From positions 1 through 64,000 of the forward strand of contig NZ_JBHSDY010000003.1 of NCBI RefSeq assembly GCF_042651965.1: a stretch of DNA of 64,000 nucleotides, written 5' to 3'. Shown one piece after another: positions 35,546-45,450 of the stretch. A program made the position numbers and the translations under genes. Source of the stretch: Castellaniella hirudinis. GTDB taxonomy: Bacteria; Pseudomonadota; Gammaproteobacteria; Burkholderiales; Burkholderiaceae_B. Positions within the stretch are counted from its first letter, which is position 1. Each line of letters begins with the position of its first letter. Under the pieces are notes generated by a model that did not search any database, had not been told where the DNA came from, and saw nothing but the letters and a program-made list of their open reading frames with translations.

Positions 35546-36925
35546 ATGACTCGTGCCGCCGCGGCGCCCGTGCGCCGCAAGACTGTTTTTGCCATCATCG
35601 CCATGGCCTTGCTCATGATGTCGATCGATTCGACCATCGTGGCGACGGCGCTGCACGCGATCCAGAAAGGACTGGACACCTCGATCAATCTGGCGAGCCT
35701 GACCATCACGGCCTATTCCTTCGGCTTCGTACTGATGCTGCCCATCAGCGGCAAGCTGGCCGAGCGTTTCGGTCGCCGCAAGGTCTTCATGGCCTCGACG
35801 CTGGCCTTCACGCTGGCCTCGTTCGGCTGCGGGATGGCGGACAACATCTATCTGCTGATCGTGCTGCGGGCGATCCAGGCCGCCGGCGGCGCGGGGTTCA
35901 CGCCCACGGCCACCGGCATCATCGTGGACCACTTCGGTGCCGCGCGTGACCGCTACGTCAGCCTGTTCGGCAGCATCTTCCCGGTGGGGGCGATGATCGG
36001 GCCGATCTTCGGGGGGTATTTCGTCGCGTATTCGTCCTGGCGCGATGTGTTCTATGTGAACGTGCCCATCGGGCTGGTCATTCTTTTCCTGGCCTGGCGC
36101 TTCATCCCCCACGATGCGCTGCCCGAGAGCCGGTCCAGCCGCAAGATGGATGTGCCGGGGCTCGCGCTGCTGGGCCTGAGCCTGCTGTCGGGCATGCTGG
36201 CGGCCACCGTGCTGGGCGAGCGCCGGAGCGGCGACAGCCTGTTCGGGTTCCTGGGGCTCCTGCTGACGGCGCTGCTCTCGCTGCTGTGTTTCTTTCGCCA
36301 TATCCGCCGCACGGCCTCCCCCTTCATCGCGCCCCGGCTGATCTACGGCCGCCACTTCGGCGTTGTGAACCTGGTGAACATGATTTTCACCGGCTTCGTG
36401 ATCGGCGCCATGGCGCTGGTGCCCTTGTACGCCACCAGCCGGTACGGGATCGATGTCGTGGGATCCGGCACGCTGCTGACGGCCCAGGGGGCGGCGGCCA
36501 TGCTCTGTTCGCTGACGGCGGTGCTGCTGCTGCGCCGCACCGGCTATCGCCTGCCGCTCTATGTGGGGAGCGCGATCAGCATCGCGGGGTTGGTGGGCTT
36601 GGCGCTGCCGCCGCTGGCGGGCACGCCCTATGTCTGGCTGGCTTTCTCGGCCTTCCTGGTCGGAGCGGGCAACGGCGCCATCAATCCGGCCATGCGCAAT
36701 GCCGGCCTGCAACTGGCGCCTGAATCATCGTCGATGCTGGCGGCGCTGCGCACCTTGTCGCTGCAGACCGGCTCCATCGCTACGATCTCGATGGTGGCGG
36801 CGTTCCTGGCGTACCAGAGCAATCCGGGCGGGATCCTGGCGTGGGTTTATGCAATCCTGGCGCTGATCCGTCTCCTGGCGCTGGCCTTGGTGAAGTACGT
36901 GCCGGAGCAGCGGGGCGCGTGGTAG
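35546..36925 (+). CDS. MFS transporter, DHA2 (EmrB/QacA-like) family
   Basis: A 459-residue membrane protein with 13-14 predicted helices. The first helix carries the DHA2 motif MMSIDSTIVATAL, the helix 2-3 loop has GKLAERFGRRKVF (motif A), and ATGIIVDHFGA follows later. The family exports drugs or metabolites using the proton gradient. It lies 74 bases after glmS on the same strand, and a 14-base sequence CGCCCGCAGGCGTA sits between (also found at 32871). Substrate cannot be predicted. Confidence 0.85.
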   Translation: MTRAAAAPVRRKTVFAIIAMALLMMSIDSTIVATALHAIQKGLDTSINLASLTITAYSFGFVLMLPISGKLAERFGRRKVFMASTLAFTLASFGCGMADNIYLLIVLRAIQAAGGAGFTPTATGIIVDHFGAARDRYVSLFGSIFPVGAMIGPIFGGYFVAYSSWRDVFYVNVPIGLVILFLAWRFIPHDALPESRSSRKMDVPGLALLGLSLLSGMLAATVLGERRSGDSLFGFLGLLLTALLSLLCFFRHIRRTASPFIAPRLIYGRHFGVVNLVNMIFTGFVIGAMALVPLYATSRYGIDVVGSGTLLTAQGAAAMLCSLTAVLLLRRTGYRLPLYVGSAISIAGLVGLALPPLAGTPYVWLAFSAFLVGAGNGAINPAMRNAGLQLAPESSSMLAALRTLSLQTGSIATISMVAAFLAYQSNPGGILAWVYAILALIRLLALALVKYVPEQRGAW

Positions 36926-36948
36926 CGCGTGCGCCCCGGCGCATGTCC

Positions 36949-39549
36949 TCAATCCCGCCCCGTCCGCCGCTGCCGGATCGACGTCAGCCAGGCATCGATC
37001 GGCATGGGGCGCGCCAGCAGATAGCCTTGCATGGCGTCGCAGCCGTGACGGGCCAGGAATTCGGCCTGGGGCTCGTCCTCGACGCCTTCGGCGACGACCC
37101 AGAGGTCCAGTTGTTCGGCCATGGCCAGGATCAGGCGGGCGATGGCGATGCTGTCGGGGTCGTCGGGCAGGTTCCGGATCAGGCTCTTGTCGATCTTCAG
37201 CTCGAAGATCGGCAGACGCATCAGATTGGACAGATTGGAATAGCCGGTGCCGAAATCATCCACGGAAAAGCGGATGCCCAGGCGGTTCAGTTCGCGCATG
37301 CGCTGGACCGTGGCGTCGACGTCCTGGATCCACACCCCTTCGGTGATCTCGAAGATCAGCCGGTTGCCGGGCGCGCCGGTGCGCTTGAGCTGGCCGCGCA
37401 CGGATTCGCCGAATCCCGGGTCCATCAGGACCCGGGGGCTGATGTTGATGGAAATGGGGTAGGTCTCGTCCAGGCTCTGCAGATCCAGCAGCGCCTGGCA
37501 GGCCACGCCCAGCGACCAGTAGGTCAGGTGGTTGATGAGGCTGGTTTCCTCGGCCAGGGGCACGAACAGGGCGGGCGAGACCGGGCCGTGGTCGGGATGC
37601 GTCCAGCGCGCGAGCAGTTCTGCGCCGGTAACCCGGCCGTCGCGCGCGTACTGGGGCTGGATGTGCATGGCCAACTGGCTGGTGTTCAGGGCCTGGGTCA
37701 GGTCCTTTTCCATCCACAGGCGCTGTTCGAAGTCGGCCTGCAGCGTGTGGTCGTAGATGACGGTCTGGTTGCCGCCCAGCATCTTGGCGCGCTGCATGGC
37801 CAGGTCGGCCTCGCGGATGGCGTCGCCTGCGGTCGTGCCGCCGGGGTGCAGCAGGGTCAGGCCCAGGCTGGCGGTGAAGACGCAGGCCTGATCGCCGGGC
37901 TCCAGCGGCGCCGAGGCCAGGACGAGCCGTAGCCTTTCGGCAATCTTCAGCGCCCGGCGGGTGCTGGTTTCGAGGTCCGGGCCCAGTTGGGTGAGCAGCA
38001 CCATGAACTCGTCGCCGCTGACGCGCGAGACCATATCCCGTTCGAGTGTGTGTTCCTTCAGGCGGCGCGCCACTTCGCGCAGCACCTGGTCGCCGATGGC
38101 GTGGCTGCGGCTGTCGTTGAGTTTCTTGAAGTCGTCCAGGTCCAGGATCAGCACGGCGCTGCATCCCGCCCCGCGCCGCGCGCCGGGCAGCGTCTGCTCC
38201 AGCCGGTCCAGCAGCAGGATGCGGTTGGGCAGGCCGGTCAGGGGGTCGTGGAATGCGTTGTGGCGGGCCAGCTCTTCGGCCTGGCGGCGGGCGGTGATGT
38301 CGGTCAGGATGGTGCAGAACATGCCGGTCGTGCCGTCCGGATTCTGCAGCGGCAGCTTGACCGACTGGAACGTGTGGGTGCAGCCCGTCCGGGGGGACGG
38401 CCGTTGCTCCTGGGTGACGATGGATTCGCCTTGTGCCAGGGCCTGGAGTTCGGCGTCCGAGATGCCGTCGACGTGCATGAGGGCGCGGCTCGTGTCCGGG
38501 TTGAACGTCGTGGACGAGGGGGTGGCGGGCAGGTCGAAGAATTCGCGGAACGGCCGGTTGGCGTATCGGCAGCGCCGGTCCTGGTCCTCGATGCAGATCA
38601 GGTCGTCGATATGGTCGAGCACGGTGGACAGGCGGTGCTCGGCTGCCTGCAGATGCTGCGTCTGGCGGCGTGCCCGGCGCCGGGTGTATCCGGCGCAGGC
38701 CAGTGCGAGCAAGGCGACCAGGCCGACCGCCGCCAGGGCTAGCAGCCCGTATCCAGGCGCCGCGCGGGTGTCGGGCGGCCGCGCCCGGGAACTGTCCCAG
38801 CGGGTCAGGATGCGGTAGTACACGGAGTCCGAGTCGGCCTTCCAGGTGCTCAGGTGGCGGTCGATCGCCCTCAGGACGTCGGCATTGCGGCCTTTGGGCG
38901 CGGCGTAATACAGTCCGGCGGGCAGGAAGATGATGGGGGTGGACACCAGGCCGTACTGATGGGCCATGGTGTTGCCGAAAAAGAAGTCGGCGGCGATGGC
39001 GTCGATCTGGCCTGCCTGCACCTGTTGAAAGCCCTGGATCAGGGTTTCCGACGGGGTCAGGTGGGTCTTGAGACCCAGGCTGGGCAGCAGGGTTTCCAGG
39101 TAACTGTATTGGGTCGGGGAGGCCAGGGTGGACAGCCGCAGGCCGTCCAGGTCCTGGATGGTGTGCAGTTGCTTGTCGGGGCGCGTGTAGACCTGGGTCC
39201 AGGTCTGCAGAGCGGGGGTCTGGTGATAGTCCAGGACGGTGGTGCGGTCGGGTGTCAGGGACACGGCGGGCAGCAGGTCGAGCTCTCCCGCGCGCAGCTT
39301 GCGCATGCAGTCCCGCCATTCGCACAAATCGGTCTTCAGGGTCCAGTTTTCCTGGCGGGCGATCTCGGACAGGATGGCGCCCAGGATGCCGTCGGGCTGT
39401 CCGTTGGGCGCGGCCGACAGCAGCGTACCCATGTTGCTGACGCCGACCGTCAAGGTGGTGGCCCGGGCAGCGTGCGGCAGAAGACAAGCCGATCCCAGAA
39501 CGAAGAATAGGCAGACGTACGCGCAGACGGAACGTAAGTGATTTTTCAT
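36949..39549 (-). CDS. Periplasmic-sensing cyclic di-GMP enzyme (SBP-PAS-GGDEF-EAL)
   Basis: An 866-residue receptor. A signal peptide (1-30) precedes a family 3 solute-binding domain (about 31-250) facing the periplasm, one membrane helix (about 266-288), a PAS domain (303-420), GGDEF (430-600) and EAL (610-860). The cyclase motif is SGDEF (511-515) rather than GGDEF, so cyclase activity is doubtful. The phosphodiesterase half keeps its key residues: E644 in GAELLARW, NISPR, EITEG, DDFGTGYSNL (764-773) and the VAEGVED block. It probably lowers c-di-GMP in response to an amino acid-like ligand. It is monocistronic and convergent with the MFS gene. Confidence 0.9.
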   Translation of the reverse strand: MKNHLRSVCAYVCLFFVLGSACLLPHAARATTLTVGVSNMGTLLSAAPNGQPDGILGAILSEIARQENWTLKTDLCEWRDCMRKLRAGELDLLPAVSLTPDRTTVLDYHQTPALQTWTQVYTRPDKQLHTIQDLDGLRLSTLASPTQYSYLETLLPSLGLKTHLTPSETLIQGFQQVQAGQIDAIAADFFFGNTMAHQYGLVSTPIIFLPAGLYYAAPKGRNADVLRAIDRHLSTWKADSDSVYYRILTRWDSSRARPPDTRAAPGYGLLALAAVGLVALLALACAGYTRRRARRQTQHLQAAEHRLSTVLDHIDDLICIEDQDRRCRYANRPFREFFDLPATPSSTTFNPDTSRALMHVDGISDAELQALAQGESIVTQEQRPSPRTGCTHTFQSVKLPLQNPDGTTGMFCTILTDITARRQAEELARHNAFHDPLTGLPNRILLLDRLEQTLPGARRGAGCSAVLILDLDDFKKLNDSRSHAIGDQVLREVARRLKEHTLERDMVSRVSGDEFMVLLTQLGPDLETSTRRALKIAERLRLVLASAPLEPGDQACVFTASLGLTLLHPGGTTAGDAIREADLAMQRAKMLGGNQTVIYDHTLQADFEQRLWMEKDLTQALNTSQLAMHIQPQYARDGRVTGAELLARWTHPDHGPVSPALFVPLAEETSLINHLTYWSLGVACQALLDLQSLDETYPISINISPRVLMDPGFGESVRGQLKRTGAPGNRLIFEITEGVWIQDVDATVQRMRELNRLGIRFSVDDFGTGYSNLSNLMRLPIFELKIDKSLIRNLPDDPDSIAIARLILAMAEQLDLWVVAEGVEDEPQAEFLARHGCDAMQGYLLARPMPIDAWLTSIRQRRTGRD

Positions 39550-39644
39550 CGGCGTACCCAGGGACCTCCATGCCGGCCGATCAGGGTTTGATTATAGGAG
39601 GGGCCTCGTGTCCGGATCGGCCGATATCCCGGGAGAATCTGCGC

Positions 39645-40556
39645 TTATCCGGGATTTCCCCAGTCTCGTTCGCCGACGTGCTCGTGCAGATGGCGCACGA
39701 AGGCTTGCGTGGCCGGCGGCGGGCTGGCGTGCAGGCGGCTGTAGATGAAGAATTGGCGGCGGATCACCGGGTCCTGCAGCGGGCGCATGCGCAGGCCGTA
39801 CAGATCCACCAGGGTCTGCGCGTAGGGCAGGCCCGCCGTCACGCCCAGGCCCGCGCTGACCATGCTCAGGGCGGTGCTCATGAAGGCCACTTCGTGGCTG
39901 GGATGGATGGCGGGGATGTCGGCCATCCGGTACAGATCCAGGGCCAGCCGGTCCGTGAACTGGCCTTGCAGGGCGATCAGGGGATAGCGCACCAGATCGG
40001 TCCAGCGGATGCGCTTGAGCGATTCCAGCGGATGGCCGGGCGGGAACACGGCCATGAAGGGCAGGTCGAACAGCGGGTCGGCCGACAGGTCGGCCAGTCC
40101 TTCGCGGTGGGGGCCGATGCTGATGTCCACTTCGCCGCGCACGGCCTGGGTGATGGCGTTCTCGACGGCGCAGTCCAGCAGGTGGACCTGGATGTCGGGA
40201 TGTTCGCGGCGGAAGCTGGCGATGACCTCCGGGATCAGGGTGCTGGCCATCAACTGGGGGGCGGCGATGCGCACGATGCCGCGCCGCAGGCGCTTGAGGT
40301 TGTCGATGTTTTCCAGCGCGCCGTCCAGATCGCGCAGGATGCGGGTGGCGACGGAATGGAATTCGCGCCCGACCTCCGATAACTGGATGCGCCGGGTATT
40401 GCGGTCCACCAGGCGCACGCCCAATTGAGATTCCAGTTCTTTGATCAGGCCGCTCAGGGCCGACTGGGTGATGTGCAGGGATTCAGCCGCCCGGGTGAAG
40501 CCGCCGGTGCGGGCCAGCGCCGTGAAGGCGCGCAATTGGCGCAGTGTCACTTCCAT
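39645..40556 (-). CDS. LysR family transcriptional regulator
   Basis: A 303-residue regulator with N-terminal winged helix-turn-helix (LRQLRAFTALARTGGFTRAA and SQSALSGLIKELE-type helix, here TQSALS) and a C-terminal periplasmic-binding-like effector domain. It diverges from the TRAP-transporter/homogentisate operon, 186 bases away, and is the natural candidate to control it. The intergenic DNA around 40561-40600 is AT-rich with a TGAATCGATGAAT element, a possible operator. The inducer is unknown; an aromatic acid would suit the neighbours. Confidence 0.9.
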   Translation of the reverse strand: MEVTLRQLRAFTALARTGGFTRAAESLHITQSALSGLIKELESQLGVRLVDRNTRRIQLSEVGREFHSVATRILRDLDGALENIDNLKRLRRGIVRIAAPQLMASTLIPEVIASFRREHPDIQVHLLDCAVENAITQAVRGEVDISIGPHREGLADLSADPLFDLPFMAVFPPGHPLESLKRIRWTDLVRYPLIALQGQFTDRLALDLYRMADIPAIHPSHEVAFMSTALSMVSAGLGVTAGLPYAQTLVDLYGLRMRPLQDPVIRRQFFIYSRLHASPPPATQAFVRHLHEHVGERDWGNPG

Positions 40557-40742
40557 CGGATCATCCTATGAATCGATGAATAAAAACTGTTTGAATGATA
40601 GCTGGAAACTGCGTTTAATGGTGCATCACGATAGAGACGCGCCGGTGCCGCCGGCCCGCGTCCGCATCCCGACCGGAGACAACACCATGCTCATTTCCTG
40701 GGGCGCCTTGCAGGCCAGGCCACGCCCGTGCGGTGAAGGCCG

Positions 40743-41312
40743 ATGATACAGCGCGCTTCTCACCTGATTGTCCGGGGCTTCGAGATCCTGATCGTCGTAT
40801 GTCTGGCGATCATGGGCATTCTGGTCTTTGGCAACGTCGTGCTGCGCTATGCCTTCAATTCGGGCATCGCCATCTCCGAGGAACTGTCGCGCCTGCTGTT
40901 CGTCTGGCTGATCTTCATGGGCGCGGTCCTGGCCTCGGCGCGACGCATCCATATCGGTTTCGATACCTTGCAGCAGGCCGTCGGGCCGCGCGTGCGTCGG
41001 GCGCTGGTGGTCTTCACCGGCGCGCTGATTCTGGCCGGTTGCGGGATCTTCATCGTCGGCGGCTGGCGCCAGACCGTGATCAACCTGGGCAACACCTATC
41101 CGGTCCTGGAAATTTCCTACGCATGGCTGTATGGCGTCGCGCTGGTGTTCGGGGTGGCGCTGATCTTCCCGGTCTGCAACAACATTTACCGCGCGCTGAT
41201 CGGCATCGATGACGGTTTGACCGAGGACCTGGCTGACCGCATCGAGGGACTGGCGGAACGGATTGAAGAAGAGGCGGCGGACGCCGCCTCGAAAAAGAAG
41301 GGAGGCAACTGA
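40743..41312 (+). CDS. TRAP transporter small permease (DctQ)
   Basis: A 189-residue membrane protein with four helices and the usual DctQ loop EELSRLLFVWLIFMGA. The charged C-terminal tail (EEEAADAASKKKGG) is longer than average. It pairs with the large permease, whose ATG overlaps its TGA. TRAP systems import carboxylates using a sodium or proton gradient and a periplasmic binding protein, encoded third here. A GAAGG ribosome site precedes ATG 40743. Confidence 0.9.
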   Translation: MIQRASHLIVRGFEILIVVCLAIMGILVFGNVVLRYAFNSGIAISEELSRLLFVWLIFMGAVLASARRIHIGFDTLQQAVGPRVRRALVVFTGALILAGCGIFIVGGWRQTVINLGNTYPVLEISYAWLYGVALVFGVALIFPVCNNIYRALIGIDDGLTEDLADRIEGLAERIEEEAADAASKKKGGN

Positions 41313-42589
41313 TGAGCGCCATCGTCTTCCTCAGCTCTCTGCTGGGCCTGATCGCCCTGGGCCTGCCGATCGCCTTCGCCCTGATGTTCGCGGGTGTGGC
41401 GCTGATGCTGCTGACCGGGCAGTTCGATGCCCAGATCGTGGTGCAGAACGCCGTCGCCGGGGCCGACAATTTCGTGCTGATGGCCGTGCCTTTCTTCATC
41501 CTGGCGGGCGAGTTCATGAATGCGGGCGGCCTGTCCAAGCGCATCGTGGAGATGGCCGGCGCTTTCGTCGGTCATCTGCGCGGCGGCCTGGGCTATGTGG
41601 CCATCTGCGCCGGCATTCTGCTGGCCAGCCTGTCCGGCTCCGCCGTCGCGGACACGGCGGCGCTGGCGGCGATCCTGGTGCCCATGATGCGCCAGGCCGG
41701 CTACGATCCTGCGCGCGCCTGCGGCCTGATGGCGGCCAGCGGCATCATTGCGCCGGTCATCCCGCCTTCGATCGGCTTCCTGATCTTCGGTGTGGTGGCC
41801 AACGTCTCGATCACCCGCCTGTTCCTGGCCGGGATCGTGCCCGGCATCCTGATGGGACTGTTCCTGACCGTGGCCTGGTGGTTCGTCGCCCGCAGGCAGC
41901 AGGCGGCGCTGACGCCCCGGGTGCCCTGGGGGCAGCGTCTGCGCCTGCTGGGGCAGGGCGGCTGGGCCCTGATGCTGCCGGTCATCATCATCGGCGGCCT
42001 GCGCTTCGGGATCTTCACGCCGACCGAGTCCGCCGTGGTGGCGGCCGCCTACGCGCTGTTCGTCGGCCTGGTGGTGTACCGCGAACTCAGTTGGCGCAAG
42101 GTCTACGAATGCCTGCTGTCCACGGCTCAGACGACCTCGGTCGTGCTGCTGCTGGCGGCGCTGGCGATGGTCGCGTCCTACATGATCACCATCGCCGATA
42201 TTTCCGGCCAGGTGGGCGGCTGGCTGTCCGCGCTGTCGGATCACCCGATGATCCTGATGGCGGCCATGATGGTGGTGGTGTTCTTCGCCGGGATGGTGCT
42301 GGATTTCATCCCCATCGTGCTGATCTTCACGCCGGTGTTCATGCCCATCATCCAGGCGGCCGACATCGACCCCGTCTATTTCGGCGTGATTTTCATCATG
42401 AACTGCTCGATCGGCATGATCACCCCGCCCGTGGGCGTGGTGCTGAACGTCGTCAGTTCCGTGGGCAAGGTGTCCATGGCCCAGGCCACACGCGGCATCG
42501 CGCCGTTCCTGCTGGCGCTGGTCACCTTGCTGATTGCCCTGATCCTGTTCCCCGAACTGGTGACCGTGCCCGCCCAGTGGTGGCGTTAG
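41312..42589 (+). CDS. TRAP transporter large permease (DctM)
   Basis: A 425-residue, 12-helix transporter subunit with DctM hallmarks: GLPIAFALMFAGVALM, VPFFILAGEFMNAGG, the SGSAVADTAALAAILVPMM re-entrant segment, IPPSIGFLIFG, and NCSIGMITPPVGVVL-type end. It forms the translocation path with DctQ. It overlaps dctQ at the start and is followed after 40 bases by the binding protein, so the three are one unit with the downstream catabolic genes. Confidence 0.93.
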   Translation: MSAIVFLSSLLGLIALGLPIAFALMFAGVALMLLTGQFDAQIVVQNAVAGADNFVLMAVPFFILAGEFMNAGGLSKRIVEMAGAFVGHLRGGLGYVAICAGILLASLSGSAVADTAALAAILVPMMRQAGYDPARACGLMAASGIIAPVIPPSIGFLIFGVVANVSITRLFLAGIVPGILMGLFLTVAWWFVARRQQAALTPRVPWGQRLRLLGQGGWALMLPVIIIGGLRFGIFTPTESAVVAAAYALFVGLVVYRELSWRKVYECLLSTAQTTSVVLLLAALAMVASYMITIADISGQVGGWLSALSDHPMILMAAMMVVVFFAGMVLDFIPIVLIFTPVFMPIIQAADIDPVYFGVIFIMNCSIGMITPPVGVVLNVVSSVGKVSMAQATRGIAPFLLALVTLLIALILFPELVTVPAQWWR

Positions 42590-42629
42590 CGTCCGGCGCC
42601 CCGTCCGATTCCACCCAAGGAGACATTCC

Positions 42630-43610
42630 ATGAAAATCCGCACCACCCTGCTCGTCGGCCTGCTGGCCGCGACGCTGTCCGGTTCCGCCTGGGCGGCCGT
42701 CACTGCAAAATTCGCCGTCACCCTGCCGGAAAAATCCCACCAGGGCCAGGGCGTGGCCAAGTTCGTCGAACTGGTCAAGGCCAAGAGCCAGGGCGAGATC
42801 GACATCAAGCCCTACTACAGCGGCGCGCTGGGCAACGACGTGCAGGTGACCTCGGCCCTGCAGGGCGGCACGATCGAATTCACCGTGCCCCAGACCACCA
42901 CCCTGACGGGCATGGTCAAGGCCTACGAAATCCTGGACTTCCCCTTCCTGTTCAAGAACAGCGAACAGGCGGAAAAAGTCCTGGACGGCCCGGTGGGCCA
43001 GAAGCTGCTGGAAACCCTCCCCGCGCACGGCCTGGTGGGCCTGGCGTATTGGGAAAACGGCTTTTTCAACGCCACCAACAGCAAGCACCCGATCGCCAGG
43101 GTCGAGGATTTCGAGGGGCTGAAGTTCCGCTCGATCCAGGCCAAGATCACCCAGGAAACCATCAAGGCCCTGGGCGCCAATCCCGTGCCGCTGGCGGTGC
43201 CGGAACTCTACACCGCGCTGGAAACCCGCACCATCGACGGCCAGGGCACGCCCAATGCCGTGATCGCGGCGCTCAAGCTCTACGAAGTGCAGAAATACCT
43301 GTCCATCACGCGTCACAGCTATGGCGCCTTCATCCCGCTGGTCTCCAAGGCCTTCTGGGACAAGCTGACGCCGGATCAGCAAAAGATCCTGATGGATTCC
43401 GCCGTCGAGGCCCGCACCTACCAGCGTGAAGTGGCGCGCGCCCAGGCGCAGTCGGCCAAGGACGCCATGGCCAAGCACGGCATGGAAATCAACGAAGTCA
43501 GCGATGCCGAGCATGACCGCATGCGCGAGCGCGTCCAGCCGGTGTGGCAGATGTTCATCCCCAGCGTCGGCCAGGATCTGTTCGATCAGGTCCAGGCTGA
43601 ACTGAAGTAA
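42630..43610 (+). CDS. TRAP transporter substrate-binding protein (DctP)
   Basis: A 326-residue periplasmic protein with a clean signal peptide ending SAWA and DctP-family features: FKNSEQAEKVLDGPVG, the ligand-contacting block LKFRSIQ (carboxylate-binding arginine), and GQGTPNAVI. Ligand specificity cannot be read off, but the next three genes degrade homogentisate-pathway intermediates, so an aromatic acid such as homogentisate or hydroxyphenylacetate is the leading guess. A strong AAGGAGA site precedes ATG 42630. Confidence 0.92.
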   Translation: MKIRTTLLVGLLAATLSGSAWAAVTAKFAVTLPEKSHQGQGVAKFVELVKAKSQGEIDIKPYYSGALGNDVQVTSALQGGTIEFTVPQTTTLTGMVKAYEILDFPFLFKNSEQAEKVLDGPVGQKLLETLPAHGLVGLAYWENGFFNATNSKHPIARVEDFEGLKFRSIQAKITQETIKALGANPVPLAVPELYTALETRTIDGQGTPNAVIAALKLYEVQKYLSITRHSYGAFIPLVSKAFWDKLTPDQQKILMDSAVEARTYQREVARAQAQSAKDAMAKHGMEINEVSDAEHDRMRERVQPVWQMFIPSVGQDLFDQVQAELK

Positions 43611-43684
43611 GTCAGTCTTTGCGCGCGGGGCGGCCGTCCCGCGCCTCCGGGCCGCTCGGGCGGCCCGGGCAACCGGAGTCCCCC

Positions 43685-44704
43685 ATGAAGCTTGCCACCT
43701 TGAAAAATGCGTCGCGCGACGGCCGCCTGGTCGTCGTGTCCCGGGATCTGACGCAGTGTGTCGCCGTGCCCGAGATCGCGCCCACCTTGCAGGCGGCGCT
43801 GGACGACTGGGATGCCTGCCTGCCGGCCTTGCGCGCGGCGTATGACCGGGTCAATTCAGGCCAGGACGGCGCCGCGCGTCCCTTTGATCCGGCGGCTTGC
43901 CATTCGCCGCTGCCGCGCGCCTATCAATGGGCGGACGGCTCGGCCTATCTGAACCACGTGGAACTGGTGCGCCGCGCCCGCAACAGCCAGGTGCCGGAAT
44001 CCTTCTTTACCGATCCGCTGATGTACCAGGGCGGGTCCGACAGTTTCATCGGTCCGCGCGATCCCATCGTCGCCGACACGGAGGACTGGGGCATCGACAT
44101 GGAAGCCGAAGTCGCCGTCGTCACGGGCGACGTGCCCATGGGCGCGAGCCCGGCGGATGCCGCCGGCGCGATCCGCCTGCTGATGCTGGTCAACGACGTG
44201 TCCCTGCGCGGACTGATCCCCGGAGAACTGGCCAAGGGCTTTGGCTTCTTCCAGTCCAAGCCGGCCAGCGCGTTCTCTCCGGTCGCCGTCACCCCCGACG
44301 AACTGGGGCCGGCCTGGCACGACGGCAAGGTCCACCTGCCGCTGCAGGTCGATCTGAACGGCGAACCCTTTGGCTGCCCGAACGCCGGCCAGGACATGAC
44401 CTTCAATTTTCCGCAGTTGGTCGCGCATGCCGCCCGCACGCGCCGGTTGGCGGCCGGAACCATCATCGGTTCGGGCACGGTGTCCAACAAGCAGGGCGGG
44501 CTGCATGGTTCCAGCATCCGCAATGGCGGCGTGGGCTACTGCTGCATCGCCGAGGTCCGCATGTACGAGACCATCGAGGGCGGCGCTCCGGCGACGGCCT
44601 TCATGCGCTTCGGCGACCGGGTGCGCATCCACATGAGCGACGCCCGGGGCGAGGACATTTTCGGCGTCATCGAGCAGACGGTCGAGCGCCGCGCAGGCGC
44701 CTGA
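43685..44704 (+). CDS. Fumarylacetoacetate hydrolase family protein
   Basis: A 339-residue member of the FAH family, which in tyrosine breakdown splits fumarylacetoacetate into fumarate and acetoacetate. The metal-binding acidic residues appear in DWGIDMEAEVAVVTGD, with LMLVNDVSLRG and TIIGSGTVSNK as further family blocks. I chose ATG 43685 (MKLATLKNA); the longer frame reads through unconserved GC-rich DNA. It directly precedes maleylacetoacetate isomerase and homogentisate dioxygenase, completing the pathway, so a true fumarylacetoacetase role is likely. Confidence 0.87.
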   Translation: MKLATLKNASRDGRLVVVSRDLTQCVAVPEIAPTLQAALDDWDACLPALRAAYDRVNSGQDGAARPFDPAACHSPLPRAYQWADGSAYLNHVELVRRARNSQVPESFFTDPLMYQGGSDSFIGPRDPIVADTEDWGIDMEAEVAVVTGDVPMGASPADAAGAIRLLMLVNDVSLRGLIPGELAKGFGFFQSKPASAFSPVAVTPDELGPAWHDGKVHLPLQVDLNGEPFGCPNAGQDMTFNFPQLVAHAARTRRLAAGTIIGSGTVSNKQGGLHGSSIRNGGVGYCCIAEVRMYETIEGGAPATAFMRFGDRVRIHMSDARGEDIFGVIEQTVERRAGA

Positions 44705-44718
44705 GGGGAACCTGACCC

Positions 44719-45363
44719 ATGCTGGAACTCTATTCGTATTTCCGCAGCTCGGCGGCCTATCGCGTCCGCATCGCACTGGGCCTGAAGGGGCTGGACTACC
44801 GCGTCATTCCCGTGCATCTGCTGCGCCACGGCGGCGAGCAACTGGGGGACGCGTACCTGAGCCGCAATCCGGAAGGCCTGGTGCCGGCGCTGGACGAGGG
44901 CGGCCGGATTCTGACCCAATCCCTGGCCATCATCGAATACCTGGACGAGACGCACGGCCCGGCCACCTTGCTGCCGGCTGACGCCCTGGGCCGCGCCCGG
45001 GTGCGCGCCTTGTCGCTGCACGTGGCCTGCGACATCCACCCCCTGAACAATCTGCGCGTGCTGCGCTGGCTGTCGCGCGAACTCAAGGTCGAACAGTCCG
45101 CGCGCGACGACTGGTACCGCCATTGGGTGCAACTGGGCTTCCAGGCGCTGGAGGCCCAGTTGCAATCGCCCGGGACGGGTTTATGCTGCCATGGCGACGC
45201 GCCGGGCATGGCGGACTGCTGCCTGGTGCCGCAGGTCTACAACGCGCGCCGCTATGACGTGGACCTGTCGGCCTTTCCGACGATTGCGCGGATCGCGGCG
45301 CATTGCGAATCACTGCCGGCCTTCCAGGCGGCTCATCCGGGTGCGCAGCCGGACGCAGAGTAG
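44719..45363 (+). CDS. maiA: Maleylacetoacetate isomerase
   Basis: A 214-residue zeta-class glutathione transferase-like enzyme. The catalytic motif SSAAYRVRIAL (SSCSWRVR in the family, here YFRSSAAYRV) begins at residue 6. NPEGLVPAL and LTQSLAIIEYLDE, which bind glutathione, follow; the C-terminal helical domain has CDIHPLNNLRVL. It converts maleylacetoacetate to fumarylacetoacetate, the substrate of the upstream hydrolase. Fourteen bases separate it from that gene. The usual active-site cysteine of the SSCS motif is alanine here, as in some family members. Confidence 0.92.
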   Translation: MLELYSYFRSSAAYRVRIALGLKGLDYRVIPVHLLRHGGEQLGDAYLSRNPEGLVPALDEGGRILTQSLAIIEYLDETHGPATLLPADALGRARVRALSLHVACDIHPLNNLRVLRWLSRELKVEQSARDDWYRHWVQLGFQALEAQLQSPGTGLCCHGDAPGMADCCLVPQVYNARRYDVDLSAFPTIARIAAHCESLPAFQAAHPGAQPDAE

Positions 45364-45450
45364 CGGGCTGCCACCCGCGGACGCGGGACGCAGCCCCGCC
45401 GGCCCGGCACGTGTCATGCGGTCGCCGGTCGAGTTTTGCAGGAGATCATC

